The position numbers were made by a program, and so were the translations under genes. A stretch of 64,000 bases of DNA, taken from contig CANPJW010000001.1 of assembly GCA_947574505.1 (NCBI GenBank), positions 186,001-250,000 of the forward strand. Reading direction: 5' to 3'. A model generated the notes under the pieces. It had not been told where the DNA came from. It was given only the letters and a program-made list of their open reading frames with translations, and searched no databases. The first letter of the stretch is position 1. The number at the start of each line of letters is the position of its first letter. Positions 7,032 to 17,900 of this stretch are shown here, piece after piece. This DNA comes from an uncultured Bacteroides sp. (GTDB lineage: Bacteria; Bacteroidota; Bacteroidia; Bacteroidales; Bacteroidaceae).

Positions 7032-9651
7032 AAAGGGTGATGTGACCAGTGCTATTTCAAGTGTAAAATCAGAAAGTTTTGTGAAGGGGGCGGTAACCGA
7101 TGCAGGCCAGCTGATACAAGGTAAGGTAGCAGGGCTGAATATTTCTTTACCTTCAGGAGATCCTACCGGCAACACACAAATTATGCTACGTGGTATTTCA
7201 TCTTTAAAAGGTGGAACTTCACCATTAGTATTAGTTGACGGAGTGCCAGGAAGTCTGAATACAGTAGCCCCTGAAGATGTTGAGTCCATCGATGTATTAA
7301 AAGACGGTTCGGCTACTGCCATTTATGGTACACGTGGTACAAATGGCGTAATTATTATTACAACCAAACAAAGTCGTAAAGAAATGGCTCCCACCATTGA
7401 TTATAATGGATATGTTTCTGTATCAAACATTTTAAACAGACCTGATTTCATGGATGCTGATGACCTTCGTCAGAAATGGAATGAAGGATATACTTTCAAC
7501 GGAGCTAACTTGAAAGATTTCGGAGCCAATACCGATTGGCTGGGTGAACTGACCCGCACAGCTGTTTCTCATTCACACAACTTATCCTTAAGAGGTGGTA
7601 GTAAAAATACCAATTATACAGCCTCCATCAACTATACCAACCGGCAAGGTACTTTTATAAAGACTGACTTTGAAGCTATAAACGGTCGTATGGACATCAC
7701 TCACTCTATGTATGACAATAAATTGACAGCCAATGTCAGTACATTCGTCAGCCAACATACCATGCCTCGCAGTTGGAATACATACGCTTATCGACAGGCT
7801 TTGATTCACAATCCTACAGAACCTGTAAAAGATGAGAACGGTGACTGGTTTGAGCGCGACTTGTATTTTTATGATAATCCTGTAAGTTATATCCGCGAAA
7901 CAATTGGTGAAATGAAACGTAAAAACATCCGTTTCAATGGTAGCCTGACTTTCCGCCCTATTGAATCTTTGACCTTGAAAGCCATGTATGCCCGCCGGAG
8001 TACGACTTCTACCGATGGATATTACCAAACCAAGAAACATGTATCTACAACCAAGAGTGGCCGTAACGGCTATGCATATCGTTATGATTCTGATTTTGAT
8101 AATAATCTGATAGAATTGACGGCCAACTTTCAGAAAGCATTCGGCAAGCACAATGTCAGTGTATTGATAGGTTATAACTATGAAGACAACACCAACTCTA
8201 ACCTGTCCATGTCCAACTACGATTTTCCTACCGATGCTTATTCTTACAACAAAATGGAAGCAGGTATGGCCTTGAAACGTGGTGAAGCTTCCATGACCAG
8301 TTATAAAAATTCTGATAAATTAATCGGATTATTCACCCGTGTCAGTTACAATTTCAATGACCGCTACTTATTGATGGCTTCTTTGCGTCATGAAGGCTCT
8401 TCCAAGTTCGGTAAAGATCATAAGTGGGGTAATTTCCCCGGCATCTCTTTAGGATGGAGAATTAACAGAGAGAATTTTATGAAAAATGTGAATTGGATGG
8501 ATAACCTGAAACTTCGCGTGGGATACGGTGTGACCGGAATCAATGTAGCCGACCCGTACACATCACTCTCAAGTTTGAATTATAATGGCGCTTTCCTGTA
8601 CAATGGAACATGGGTCAAAGCATTGGAAACAATCCGTAACAACAACGCTGACCTGCGTTGGGAAAAGAAACACGAATTCAATGTAGGTCTGGATTGGGAT
8701 GTCCTAGGAGGACGATTGGGTGGAACCGTTGACTACTATATACGTAGAACAAAAGATGCTCTTTGGGACTACGAGGTTCCTGTTCCGCCTTATATGTATC
8801 CAACCATGCTAGCCAATGCATCGGAAATGGAAAATAAAGGACTTGAAATTCTAATTCGTGCTACGCCTATCCAGACAGAAAAATTCACTTGGAATACCAA
8901 TGTGTCCTATTCTACTAATTCAAACAAGGTCGTTGCACTATCCAGCGAGAAATTCTCGATGGACCAAGATTATTTCTATACAGGGTATACCGGAGAACCC
9001 ATTCAAACCACTACCCATATCGTCCAAGTAGGCAAGCCTATAGGTACTTTCTATGGTTTGAAATCGGTTGATATTACAGATGACGGACTATGGTTGGTAG
9101 AAAACAAAAAAGGTGAACATGTTTTAGCCGAGGAAACCGATGCCACTGACTGGCAAGTATTAGGTAATGGTATTCCTAAACATTATCTGAACTGGAACAA
9201 TACCTTCAATTTCTTTAATTTCGATTTAAGTATAAATATGCGTGGTGCTTTCGGCTTCCAGATTTTGAATTACCAACGTATGTATTATGAAAATGCAAAA
9301 CCTGAAATCCAGTACAACCGCCTGAATTCTGCTTTTGACAAAGTATATGGCAAAACCCAATTGAAAGATGACCAACGCTATGTCAGCTATTACGTAGAGG
9401 ACGGTGATTACTGGAAAATTGACAATGTGACTTTGGGGTATACCTTCAAACTATCCAAACAGCATATCATCAAAAACCTACGTATCTATGCTTCAGTATT
9501 GAATCTAGCTACCATTACCGGTTACAAGGGTATGGATCCGGAAGTACCATTGAGCAGCAACACCTATGGATTATTGGATGCCGGTACTGACAATCGCGAC
9601 AAGTATCCTACCAATCGCACTTATACTTTTGGAGTTAATCTTACATTCTAA
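6604..9651 (+). CDS. SusC-like TonB-dependent outer-membrane receptor (right partner)
   Basis: 1015 residues, the usual SusC length. Order: signal peptide, carboxypeptidase-D-like regulatory domain from about residue 55 (VSGVVKDRKGEPIIGANI), DEVVVIGYGTQ at the plug entry, plug with LVLVDGVPG and ATAIYGTRGTNGVIIITTK, then the 22-strand barrel ending in TFGVNLTF. It should import oligosaccharides together with the SusD encoded 26 bases downstream. Residues 1-142 come from the inverted repeat and are shared with the left SusC; the substrate-binding plug and barrel are different. In this orientation it is joined to the GH127 gene and presumably expressed. Confidence 0.96.
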   Translation: MMKTHENRALFSRALLKATTCLFLTAGAGVSSVWATPETTESMRTEMVQQQTVTVSGVVKDRKGEPIIGANIMEKGTTNGTITDFDGKYTLKVKNAKSILVVSYIGYQTQEIPVGNGGKKDITMQDDSELMDEVVVIGYGTQRKGDVTSAISSVKSESFVKGAVTDAGQLIQGKVAGLNISLPSGDPTGNTQIMLRGISSLKGGTSPLVLVDGVPGSLNTVAPEDVESIDVLKDGSATAIYGTRGTNGVIIITTKQSRKEMAPTIDYNGYVSVSNILNRPDFMDADDLRQKWNEGYTFNGANLKDFGANTDWLGELTRTAVSHSHNLSLRGGSKNTNYTASINYTNRQGTFIKTDFEAINGRMDITHSMYDNKLTANVSTFVSQHTMPRSWNTYAYRQALIHNPTEPVKDENGDWFERDLYFYDNPVSYIRETIGEMKRKNIRFNGSLTFRPIESLTLKAMYARRSTTSTDGYYQTKKHVSTTKSGRNGYAYRYDSDFDNNLIELTANFQKAFGKHNVSVLIGYNYEDNTNSNLSMSNYDFPTDAYSYNKMEAGMALKRGEASMTSYKNSDKLIGLFTRVSYNFNDRYLLMASLRHEGSSKFGKDHKWGNFPGISLGWRINRENFMKNVNWMDNLKLRVGYGVTGINVADPYTSLSSLNYNGAFLYNGTWVKALETIRNNNADLRWEKKHEFNVGLDWDVLGGRLGGTVDYYIRRTKDALWDYEVPVPPYMYPTMLANASEMENKGLEILIRATPIQTEKFTWNTNVSYSTNSNKVVALSSEKFSMDQDYFYTGYTGEPIQTTTHIVQVGKPIGTFYGLKSVDITDDGLWLVENKKGEHVLAEETDATDWQVLGNGIPKHYLNWNNTFNFFNFDLSINMRGAFGFQILNYQRMYYENAKPEIQYNRLNSAFDKVYGKTQLKDDQRYVSYYVEDGDYWKIDNVTLGYTFKLSKQHIIKNLRIYASVLNLATITGYKGMDPEVPLSSNTYGLLDAGTDNRDKYPTNRTYTFGVNLTF

Positions 9652-9677
9652 ATCTAATTAAACAAAAAAGAACAGTT

Positions 9678-11297
9678 ATGAAACTATTTAAATATGGTGT
9701 TTATGCACTCTGTGCATCTGCCATGCTCAGTATAAGCAGTTGCTTTAATTTGGATGAGGAGCCTTATTCTGAAATCATTGAAGAAGACTATGTACCAACC
9801 GAAGCCGATGAGATAGCCTTGTTGGCTACCACCTATTCACAATTACGCTTTGTGATGGACTGGTATGGCTTGTTTGACCTACAGGAAGAATCGGGCGATG
9901 TAATTGTCACACCTACCCGCCCGAACGGCTGGGATGACGGAGGTACTTACAAGCAAATGCACAAACACACTTGGGACAACCAGCAAGGACAGCCCCAAAG
10001 TATTTGGGACTATTGCTATAAAGGCATCGCCAATGCCAATAAAATATTAAAACGTGCCGATGAAGGTTTTTTTACAGAAGAAAGTAAACCTAAAGTCGTA
10101 GCTGAGGTAAAAGGAGTACGTGCACTTTGGTACTCCATTCTTTGCGATACACATGGAAATATTCCTATACAAACCAGTTTCAGTGAAGAGATTCCGGTTC
10201 AATCTACTCGTAAACAAGTTTTTGACTTCATTATCAATGAACTGAAAGAAGTAATGCCCAATTTGCCTACTGAAGTCAATAAATCCACTTATGGCAGACT
10301 CACTCAATGGGGGGCCAAATGCTTGATGGCACGTATGTATCTGAATGCTGGGGTCTATACAGGAACTCCAATGTGGAACGAATGTCTGGAACAATGTAAC
10401 GATATCATTAACAGCGGTTTGTTTAGTTTAGAAACAAACTACACAGATATCTTCAAAACAGAAAACTCCGGATGTGTGGAAACGATCTTTGCCATTCCTT
10501 ATGATGAAGTTTATAATGAAGGGGACAACAATGGTCCTGTTTTTGGAGCCCACATGAAATTTCTATCTTCAAACAGTCGTAAGGTCTTCAATATGCAAAC
10601 CACCCCATGGGGAGGTTCAGCAGCAAACCCTCAGTTCATTAACAGCTATGATCCTGATGATATGCGGTTAAAATATACATGGCTGCAAGGTGACCAGTAC
10701 AGCCCGGACGGAGTACTGATCACCACTTTCCCCAATAAGCTACCCAGTATTTACAAAACAGACACAGATGACGGTTATCGGGTAGGAAAATACGAAATTA
10801 AGGTAGGAGCTAAAAGCCTTCTAAGCAACGACTTCCCTTATTTCCGTTATACTGAAGTATTGCTGATGAAAGCAGAATGTCTGCTCCGCTTAGGACAAAA
10901 CGAAACCGAAGCAGCCCATATCGTATCACAGATCCGTGAGCGTGCATTCCGTGAATCGGCTCATCCGGAAAAAGCAACGGTTGATGCAGCTTGGTTAAAA
11001 GGCGATACACACATTAACTATGGTACGCTTGACGAAAAAGGTCAGATTGATGATGCGGGTAATACAGAAGTCGTAGAATTAGGCGGACTTTATGATGAAT
11101 GGGGATGGGAATTTGCAGCCGAGGCCCGTCGACGTACGGATATGATTCGCTTCGGAACCTATCAGAAGAAAAGTTGGTTTAATCATACTCCGACTGCCAA
11201 TGACTTGAATGGCAACTCTATCCTGTTCCCGATTCATTTAGATCATCTTAATACAAACCCTAATTTACAGCAAAATCCAGGCTATGCCGGTAAATAA
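9678..11297 (+). CDS. SusD/RagB-family surface glycan-binding lipoprotein
   Basis: 539 residues with a lipoprotein signal (LSISSC, Cys about 22). The all-helical SusD fold is suggested by typical segments: LATTYSQLRF near the start, YKGIANANKIL, RALWYSILCDTHGNIP, LTQWGAKCLMARMYLNAG, and the C-terminal block with YDEWGWEFAAEARRRTDMIRFG and QQNPGY. SusD proteins cap the matching SusC barrel and bind the glycan. It lies 26 bases behind susC, in the normal pairing. A strong hairpin after it may limit read-through to the next enzyme. Confidence 0.95.
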   Translation: MKLFKYGVYALCASAMLSISSCFNLDEEPYSEIIEEDYVPTEADEIALLATTYSQLRFVMDWYGLFDLQEESGDVIVTPTRPNGWDDGGTYKQMHKHTWDNQQGQPQSIWDYCYKGIANANKILKRADEGFFTEESKPKVVAEVKGVRALWYSILCDTHGNIPIQTSFSEEIPVQSTRKQVFDFIINELKEVMPNLPTEVNKSTYGRLTQWGAKCLMARMYLNAGVYTGTPMWNECLEQCNDIINSGLFSLETNYTDIFKTENSGCVETIFAIPYDEVYNEGDNNGPVFGAHMKFLSSNSRKVFNMQTTPWGGSAANPQFINSYDPDDMRLKYTWLQGDQYSPDGVLITTFPNKLPSIYKTDTDDGYRVGKYEIKVGAKSLLSNDFPYFRYTEVLLMKAECLLRLGQNETEAAHIVSQIRERAFRESAHPEKATVDAAWLKGDTHINYGTLDEKGQIDDAGNTEVVELGGLYDEWGWEFAAEARRRTDMIRFGTYQKKSWFNHTPTANDLNGNSILFPIHLDHLNTNPNLQQNPGYAGK

Positions 11298-11370
11298 GAA
11301 ATAATGTGATAGAAAGCAACCTTCTTTCTTCTCAATAGTTGCTAATTATTTAAACAAATATTTATTTTCC

Positions 11371-11399
11371 AGCCCGGTTTAAGTTATTAGAACCGGGCT
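11371..11399 (+). terminator. Hairpin terminator after susD
   Basis: AGCCCGGTT pairs with AACCGGGCT around a short loop, followed by TTTATATT. It lies between susD and the second DUF1680 enzyme in the same direction, so the PUL may be transcribed in two levels. Confidence 0.7.
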
Positions 11400-11436
11400 T
11401 TATATTCCCATCTCTTATAAAATCATTACTTAAAAT

Positions 11437-14400
11437 ATGCTCATGGAAATGAACAGATATTTATCTTTTACTCTCTTTACAGGATTATCCCTATTGACAA
11501 CAATACCCATTGAGGCGTATACACTAAATCCTAATAAAACAGCAACATCCATCTTACAGACAAATGTTATCGAAGTACGAAGCATAACTTCTGTACAACC
11601 CATCGTGATCTATTGTCCTGTGGGAACTGTTCCTCAATTACCTTATCAAGTATGGGTGACTTATTCAGACGGACAAGGTGAATACCGTCAAACTAAATGG
11701 TCCAATTCCGCTTTATCCACAGAACAATCAGAGGCTGACGATAAAGTTTATCCCATTGGAAGCCAATACACAATAAACGGATTCATTATAGGAGACGATA
11801 CTACAGAAAACGGATATCCTATCACTGCTAAAATAGAGGTGGTAGACACTAAAAATACAATTTCCCCCAAGCTAATAGCCCATACTATCCCCTTAAACAA
11901 TGTAAAGATTAACGGCAACAATCGCCTGACCTCCAATCGTGATCTTGCCATTAAAGAGATTATCAGTTGGGATGTAAGCCAACAGCTATATAATTATCGC
12001 GACACTTATGGACTGAGTACCGAAGGATATACCCGGTCTGACGGATGGGACTCACCTGAAACTAAATTAAAAGGACATGGTTCCGGACACTATATGTCCG
12101 CACTGGCCCTTGCCTATGCCGCTGCAACAAATCCTTCGCATAAAGAAATTTTACGCCGTAACATCACCCGAATGGTGAATGAACTGCGCGAATGTCAGGA
12201 GCGTACATTCGTATGGAGCGAAGAATTAGGAAGGTATCTCGAAGCCCGTGATTTTGCCCCTGAAGAAGAATTGAAAAAGATGAAAGGTACATGGGAAGCT
12301 TTTGATGAACATAAAACAAAATGGGCTACTTATGGCTATGGTTATCTAAATGCGATCCCCCCGCACCATCCCGCACTGATAGAGATGTATCGTGCATATA
12401 ACAATTCGGACTGGGTATGGGCTCCCTATTACTCCATTCACAAACAGTTAGCGGGTCTGATAGATATTGCAACTTATATGGATGATAAAAGCATTGCCGA
12501 CAAAGCATTGCTCATAGCCAAAGATATGGGTCTGTGGGTATGGAATAGAATGCACTACCGCACTTATGTAAAAAAAGACGGAACACAAGAAGAACGCAGG
12601 ACACATCCCGGCAATCGTTATGAAATGTGGAACATGTACATTGCAGGTGAAGTGGGAGGTATGGGAGAATCTTTAGCACGTCTTTCAGAAATGGTCAGCG
12701 CCCCTGAAGAGAAGGCGCGTCTGATAGAAGCATCCAATTGTTTTGATAGTCCGGCCTTTTACGAACCGCTTTCAAAGAATATTGATGATATACGTAACAG
12801 ACACGCCAATCAGCATATCCCTATGATCATCGGTGCACTGAGAAGTTATTTAAGTAACAATGATACATTTTATTATCATGTATCCCATAATTTCTGGAAT
12901 TTAATACAAGGAAGTTATCGTTATTCTACCGGCGGTGTGGGTAATGGCGAAATGTTCAGACAGCCCTATACCCAAATAGTAAGTATGGCCATGAATGGCG
13001 TATCTGAAGGAGAGAGTCACTCAAATCCACATATCAATGAAACTTGTTGTGCATATAACTTGCTAAAATTAACAAAAGACCTCAACTGTTTTAATCCGGA
13101 CGATGCCCGTTACATGGATTATTACGAACGGACACTTTACAACCAAATAATCGGCTCATTACACCCTGAACACTATCAGACTACTTATCAATATGCCGTA
13201 GGACTAAATGCATCGAAACCATGGGGCAACGAAACTCCGCAATCTACCTGCTGCGGAGGTACGGGATCTGAAAATCATGTAAAATATCAGGAAGCAACCT
13301 ACTTTGTTTCGGACAATACATTGTGGGTAGCCCTTTATATGCCTACCACACTCCATTGGGAAGAGAAAAATATCACTTTACAACAGGAATGTTTGTGGCC
13401 AGCAAAAAGCTCCACAATTAAAGTTACTGCCGGAGAAGCCCGATTTGCCATGAAACTGCGAGTACCTTATTGGGCCACCGACGGCTTTGATGTAAAACTA
13501 AATGGAATCTCTATTGCCACTCATTATCAACCTTGTTCATACGCGGTAATACCTACCCGGCAATGGAAAGAAAATGATATAGTAGAAATTACAATGCCAT
13601 TCACCAAACATATAGACTATGGTCCCGACAAGCTACCGGCTGAAATAGCAAGTAAAGACGGACACCAACTTGAAACGGCTTGGGTAGGTACATTAATGCA
13701 TGGACCGTTTGCCATGACAGCTACCGATATCACTAATTGGACGGAAGCAACACTCAATATAGACTCACGTCTTGCCAGTATTACCGTTGTTGAACCTAAC
13801 GGTCCGCAAACCGGTACTACAGGAAATTTATATACACTGATGCAAGGTGGACGAACTTTCCAACCAGATTATTATCGCCATGACCATACAACTCATTACT
13901 TCCGCATCAATCATATTAAAGATCCTACTGTAGAACTGAAAATGGCTCTGTCGGCAAAATTACGAGAAACTACGGCATTTAGTAAAAGCCATTACACAAA
14001 AGCAAGTTTCGCCAAACTAACAACCGCTATACAAGAGGGAGAGAAACTAATGAAAATATCTCCTCTGACAGAAACTACCATTTCTACTTGTGTAGACAAT
14101 ATTGACAAGGCCATAGAATCATTAGTCGCCTCCCGATTAGATAAGAGCAATCTTGAAGCCAGTATCCATATAGCTAAAAAATGTAATCCGGACCTTTATA
14201 CTACTGATAGTTTTAAAACATTGCAAGCTACTCTTGAAAGCGCCCATGAAGTAATGGATAACATTGATTTACAAACCGTTATTGACAAACAAACTTTATC
14301 ACTACAAGATGCCACCGCTTCTTTGGTACTGGCAAATAATGTAGATAAAACAGAATTAAAGGAGTTACTTAATATAGCTATGGAACGCCAAACAAACCAA

Positions 14401-14793
14401 GAAAAATGGAATGCTCTCGCAGTCAAGATTCCTGAATTTGCTCCTTGGGCTCATTTCGGGTTTACCCGTTTGAAACGTACATTGGAACATGCCCAAAATG
14501 TATATTTTAATAAGGATAAAAACTACTCCCAAGGAGAAGTCAATGCCATAGTAGCTAGTTTGAATACCGTCATCAATACAATGAGACCGGGTAACTTACC
14601 CGAAATGGAAGATTTAAGACCTTTATCTGCTCTATTAAGGCGCGTAGGCACCATAGACGATTCTACAGATCCGACATTAAAAGACGCTGTTGCATTCACT
14701 GAAATGGTCATAAAATACGTAGCAGACGGCAGTGGCACACATGATATGATAGAAACAGCTATCAGCCGCTTAAAATCTGCAGCAGGATTATGA
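11437..14793 (+). CDS. DUF1680 (GH127/GH146-like) putative beta-L-arabinofuranosidase with Ig-like and FIVAR-like domains
   Basis: 1118 residues, probably secreted. Three possible starts lie close together (MLMEMN); the signal peptide fits the last one best. An N-terminal Ig-like module (about 50-140, with QVWVTYSDGQGEY) precedes a DUF1680 catalytic region beginning around GHGSGHYMSALALAYAA. Its putative zinc-cysteine residues are Glu535 with Cys537-Cys538 (NETCCAYN) and Cys605-Cys606 (STCCGGTG). The doubled cysteines resemble GH146 more than the GH127 enzyme at 4137. The C-terminal 300 residues are helical repeats of FIVAR type, probably for binding or display. With the upstream GH127, this suggests a substrate rich in beta-L-arabinofuranose; that is inference. 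Confidence 0.85.
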   Translation: MLMEMNRYLSFTLFTGLSLLTTIPIEAYTLNPNKTATSILQTNVIEVRSITSVQPIVIYCPVGTVPQLPYQVWVTYSDGQGEYRQTKWSNSALSTEQSEADDKVYPIGSQYTINGFIIGDDTTENGYPITAKIEVVDTKNTISPKLIAHTIPLNNVKINGNNRLTSNRDLAIKEIISWDVSQQLYNYRDTYGLSTEGYTRSDGWDSPETKLKGHGSGHYMSALALAYAAATNPSHKEILRRNITRMVNELRECQERTFVWSEELGRYLEARDFAPEEELKKMKGTWEAFDEHKTKWATYGYGYLNAIPPHHPALIEMYRAYNNSDWVWAPYYSIHKQLAGLIDIATYMDDKSIADKALLIAKDMGLWVWNRMHYRTYVKKDGTQEERRTHPGNRYEMWNMYIAGEVGGMGESLARLSEMVSAPEEKARLIEASNCFDSPAFYEPLSKNIDDIRNRHANQHIPMIIGALRSYLSNNDTFYYHVSHNFWNLIQGSYRYSTGGVGNGEMFRQPYTQIVSMAMNGVSEGESHSNPHINETCCAYNLLKLTKDLNCFNPDDARYMDYYERTLYNQIIGSLHPEHYQTTYQYAVGLNASKPWGNETPQSTCCGGTGSENHVKYQEATYFVSDNTLWVALYMPTTLHWEEKNITLQQECLWPAKSSTIKVTAGEARFAMKLRVPYWATDGFDVKLNGISIATHYQPCSYAVIPTRQWKENDIVEITMPFTKHIDYGPDKLPAEIASKDGHQLETAWVGTLMHGPFAMTATDITNWTEATLNIDSRLASITVVEPNGPQTGTTGNLYTLMQGGRTFQPDYYRHDHTTHYFRINHIKDPTVELKMALSAKLRETTAFSKSHYTKASFAKLTTAIQEGEKLMKISPLTETTISTCVDNIDKAIESLVASRLDKSNLEASIHIAKKCNPDLYTTDSFKTLQATLESAHEVMDNIDLQTVIDKQTLSLQDATASLVLANNVDKTELKELLNIAMERQTNQEKWNALAVKIPEFAPWAHFGFTRLKRTLEHAQNVYFNKDKNYSQGEVNAIVASLNTVINTMRPGNLPEMEDLRPLSALLRRVGTIDDSTDPTLKDAVAFTEMVIKYVADGSGTHDMIETAISRLKSAAGL

Positions 14794-14933
14794 TAAGCTA
14801 GCTTTTAGAGAATGTCTGAAAAGGTCTATTGAAAGATTCATCTGGAATCCTCACTTTTTCTTCGAATTTTCTCTTTTCTTTCTCAGAAAAATAGTAATCT
14901 TGCATAAGATTTAGAAAATAAGAAGAAAATACT

Positions 14934-17900
14934 ATGAAAAGACTAGTCCTATTGCTATTGAACTTACTGATGCCGATGATTCTGTTTGCAGCGTCCAATG
15001 ACCTCTGTTTCCGTCATTTTTCTGTAGAAGACGGACTATCATCCAATTCGGTACGTGCTTTAATGCAAGATAAATACGGTTTTCTATGGATAGGAACGGA
15101 TGAAGGACTGAACCGCTATGACGGTACTACTGTAAAACTCTATAGACTGAAAGATAGGGGAGCTAATGAAGCTATTTCATCTTTATACAGCACCCTCAAT
15201 AAGATATGGATAGGTACAGACGAAGGCATATATATCTATGATTACGAAACAGAAGATATAATGCCTTTTGTACTGGCCACCTCCCAAAATATCCATATTG
15301 AAACAAATACGAACCATATTGTCGAAGATAAAGACAAAAACCTATGGTTCACTACGGTAGGACAAGGAATATTCAAATACAACACTATCACCAACCACTT
15401 GGAGCAATACGAATTTAAAAACGCAAATGGTTTAATGGCAAGTGTACTGGTGGATAGTGAAAACCAAATATGGGCCATTACCAATTGGGGAAACTCAGGT
15501 CTTTTCAAACTGAATAAAGCAGAAAATAAATTCGAGACTTTTCCGCTCTCCTATGAAAGCGGAAAGCATGACTCAAACGCATTGGTCATGTTGGAAGACT
15601 CGGAACATACACTGTGGTTAGGAACCTGGGAGTGTGGTTTGCAAAAAATCGATAAATACAGCGGAAAGGCCACTACTTATCTGCATCCCACAGACGGAAA
15701 AGGTGCCACCCATATTCATTCTATCATGGAATATGCCCCTCACCAGCTACTCATAGGCTCGGATGACGGGCTTCTGTTATTCAATACCATTACAGAGGAA
15801 TATCAATTGTTTACAGAAGATGAAACAAACCCACATTCATTGTCCAACCGTTTTGTTTATCCTATTATAAAAGATCATGAAGGTGGAATATGGATCGGAA
15901 CTTACTATGGAGGAGTAAATTATATTTCACCCAATACTGGACAATTCGAAAGTTTTGTCCACTCACGTTTTTCCAATTCTGTTAACGGAACAGTCATCGG
16001 ACGGTTCTGCGAAGACTCTAACGGAGATGTGTGGATCGCTTCGGATGACGGAGGGTTAAACTGCTTTTCTCCTCAAAATAGAAAATTTTCCCATTATTTG
16101 CCCTTGGAGGGAAAAAACAGTCTGTCCTATCACAATGTACATGCACTTTGTATGGACGATGATAATTTATGGATCGGTACTTATACTGGAGGGGTAAACG
16201 TATTAAATCTGCAAACGGGAACTTTTAAAACATATTCTGCCTATCAGGATAATCCCGCCTCACTGGACGGAACCAGTTCTTATGCCATATTCAAAGACAG
16301 AAAAGAGAGAATATGGGTCACCTCCATGTCCGGAGTAAATCTATATAACCGGGAAAAAGATAATTTCACCCGAATTAAAGACTTGGACGCACTGACCATT
16401 GACATTGACCAGGATACCAAAGGAAATCTCTGGTTCTCCACCCAAGGCAAGGGATTATTTAAATACCATCCAGAAAAACAGATATGGAAGAACTATATAC
16501 ATGACCATAAAAATCCGAACTCACTGGCAAACAACCAAGTGAACTGCGTACTGATTGACACAAACGGAGAGATGTGGGTGGGAACCATGAACGGGCTCTG
16601 CAAATACAATGCGGAAGAAGATGCATTCGAAACTTTACCTCTTGAAATTCCCAGTCACAATATATGCAGCATCATCGAAGACCAACGCATATTGTGGCTC
16701 ACCACCACCAAAGGGCTAGTGCGCTACACCCCTGGAGAAGGTTGCCGAGTATTTACTAAAAGCGACGGACTGCAAAGTGAACAATTCCTACCTAATGCTG
16801 CCTTAAAAGCATCGGATGGAAAAATCTATATCGGCTCAGTAAACGGATTCAATGCTTTCTACCCCCATCAGATTAAGACAAATGTGATGCTTCCTCCAGT
16901 AATCATTACAGAACTGGAAATAGATAATAAGGAAATCCAAACTGGAAACAAACTGCTTCCAAAATCTCTCAACCAGTTGGAAGAACTGGAGCTATCCTAT
17001 AAAGAAAATGCATTCAGCTTGCTTTATGCCTCTTTAAGCTATTGTACCCCCAATAAAAACAAATACGCCTATAAACTGGAAGGATTTGACAAAGACTGGA
17101 ACTATGTAGGCTCCCAAAATAAGGCCACTTACACCAATTTGCCCGCAGGAACCTATCTTTTCAAAGTAAAGGCGACCAATAATGACGGAATATGGAATGA
17201 AAAAGGAACCAGTCTGAAAATCACCATCCACCCTCCTTTCTATTGGTCCACCGCTTCCAAACTGCTCTATTTTGTATTGGTTTGCATAGCTTTCGGATTC
17301 GTCATCCGCTTCATCATCAAACGGACAGAGAAGAAACATACGGCTGAAATAAACAAACTGAACGCCAACAAGGAAAAAGAAGTACACGAAGCCAAAATCA
17401 AGTTCTTCACCATGATAGCCCACGAAATACGCACACCGGTATCCCTTATCATAGGACCTTTGGAGAAAATAATGAAATCTCCCGTGTCCCTGCCGTCTAC
17501 AGTACGCGACGATCTGAATATTATTGACCGTAACAGCCAGCGTCTGCTGTTCCTGGTAAACCAATTGCTGGATTTCCGGAAGGTGGAACAGGAAGGAATG
17601 AAAATGAAGTTTGCTTCCCAAAATATCCACCAACTGCTCAAAGCGGTTTGTGAACGTTTCGAACCTTTCATCGCCCAACATGGAGCACGGCTTACTGTGA
17701 AATATCCTGAAGCAGATTTCACGGCTATAGTAGACAGTGAGGCGGTAACCAAACTAGTCAGCAATCTGTTGACCAATGCCAGTAAATACACAAAAGATGA
17801 AGTTACTCTTACCTGTATCGTACAGCCGGAACAACATACTTTTATAATCCGAGTGACAGATAACGGCATAGGGATCAGCAAAGAAGAACAAAAGAAGATA

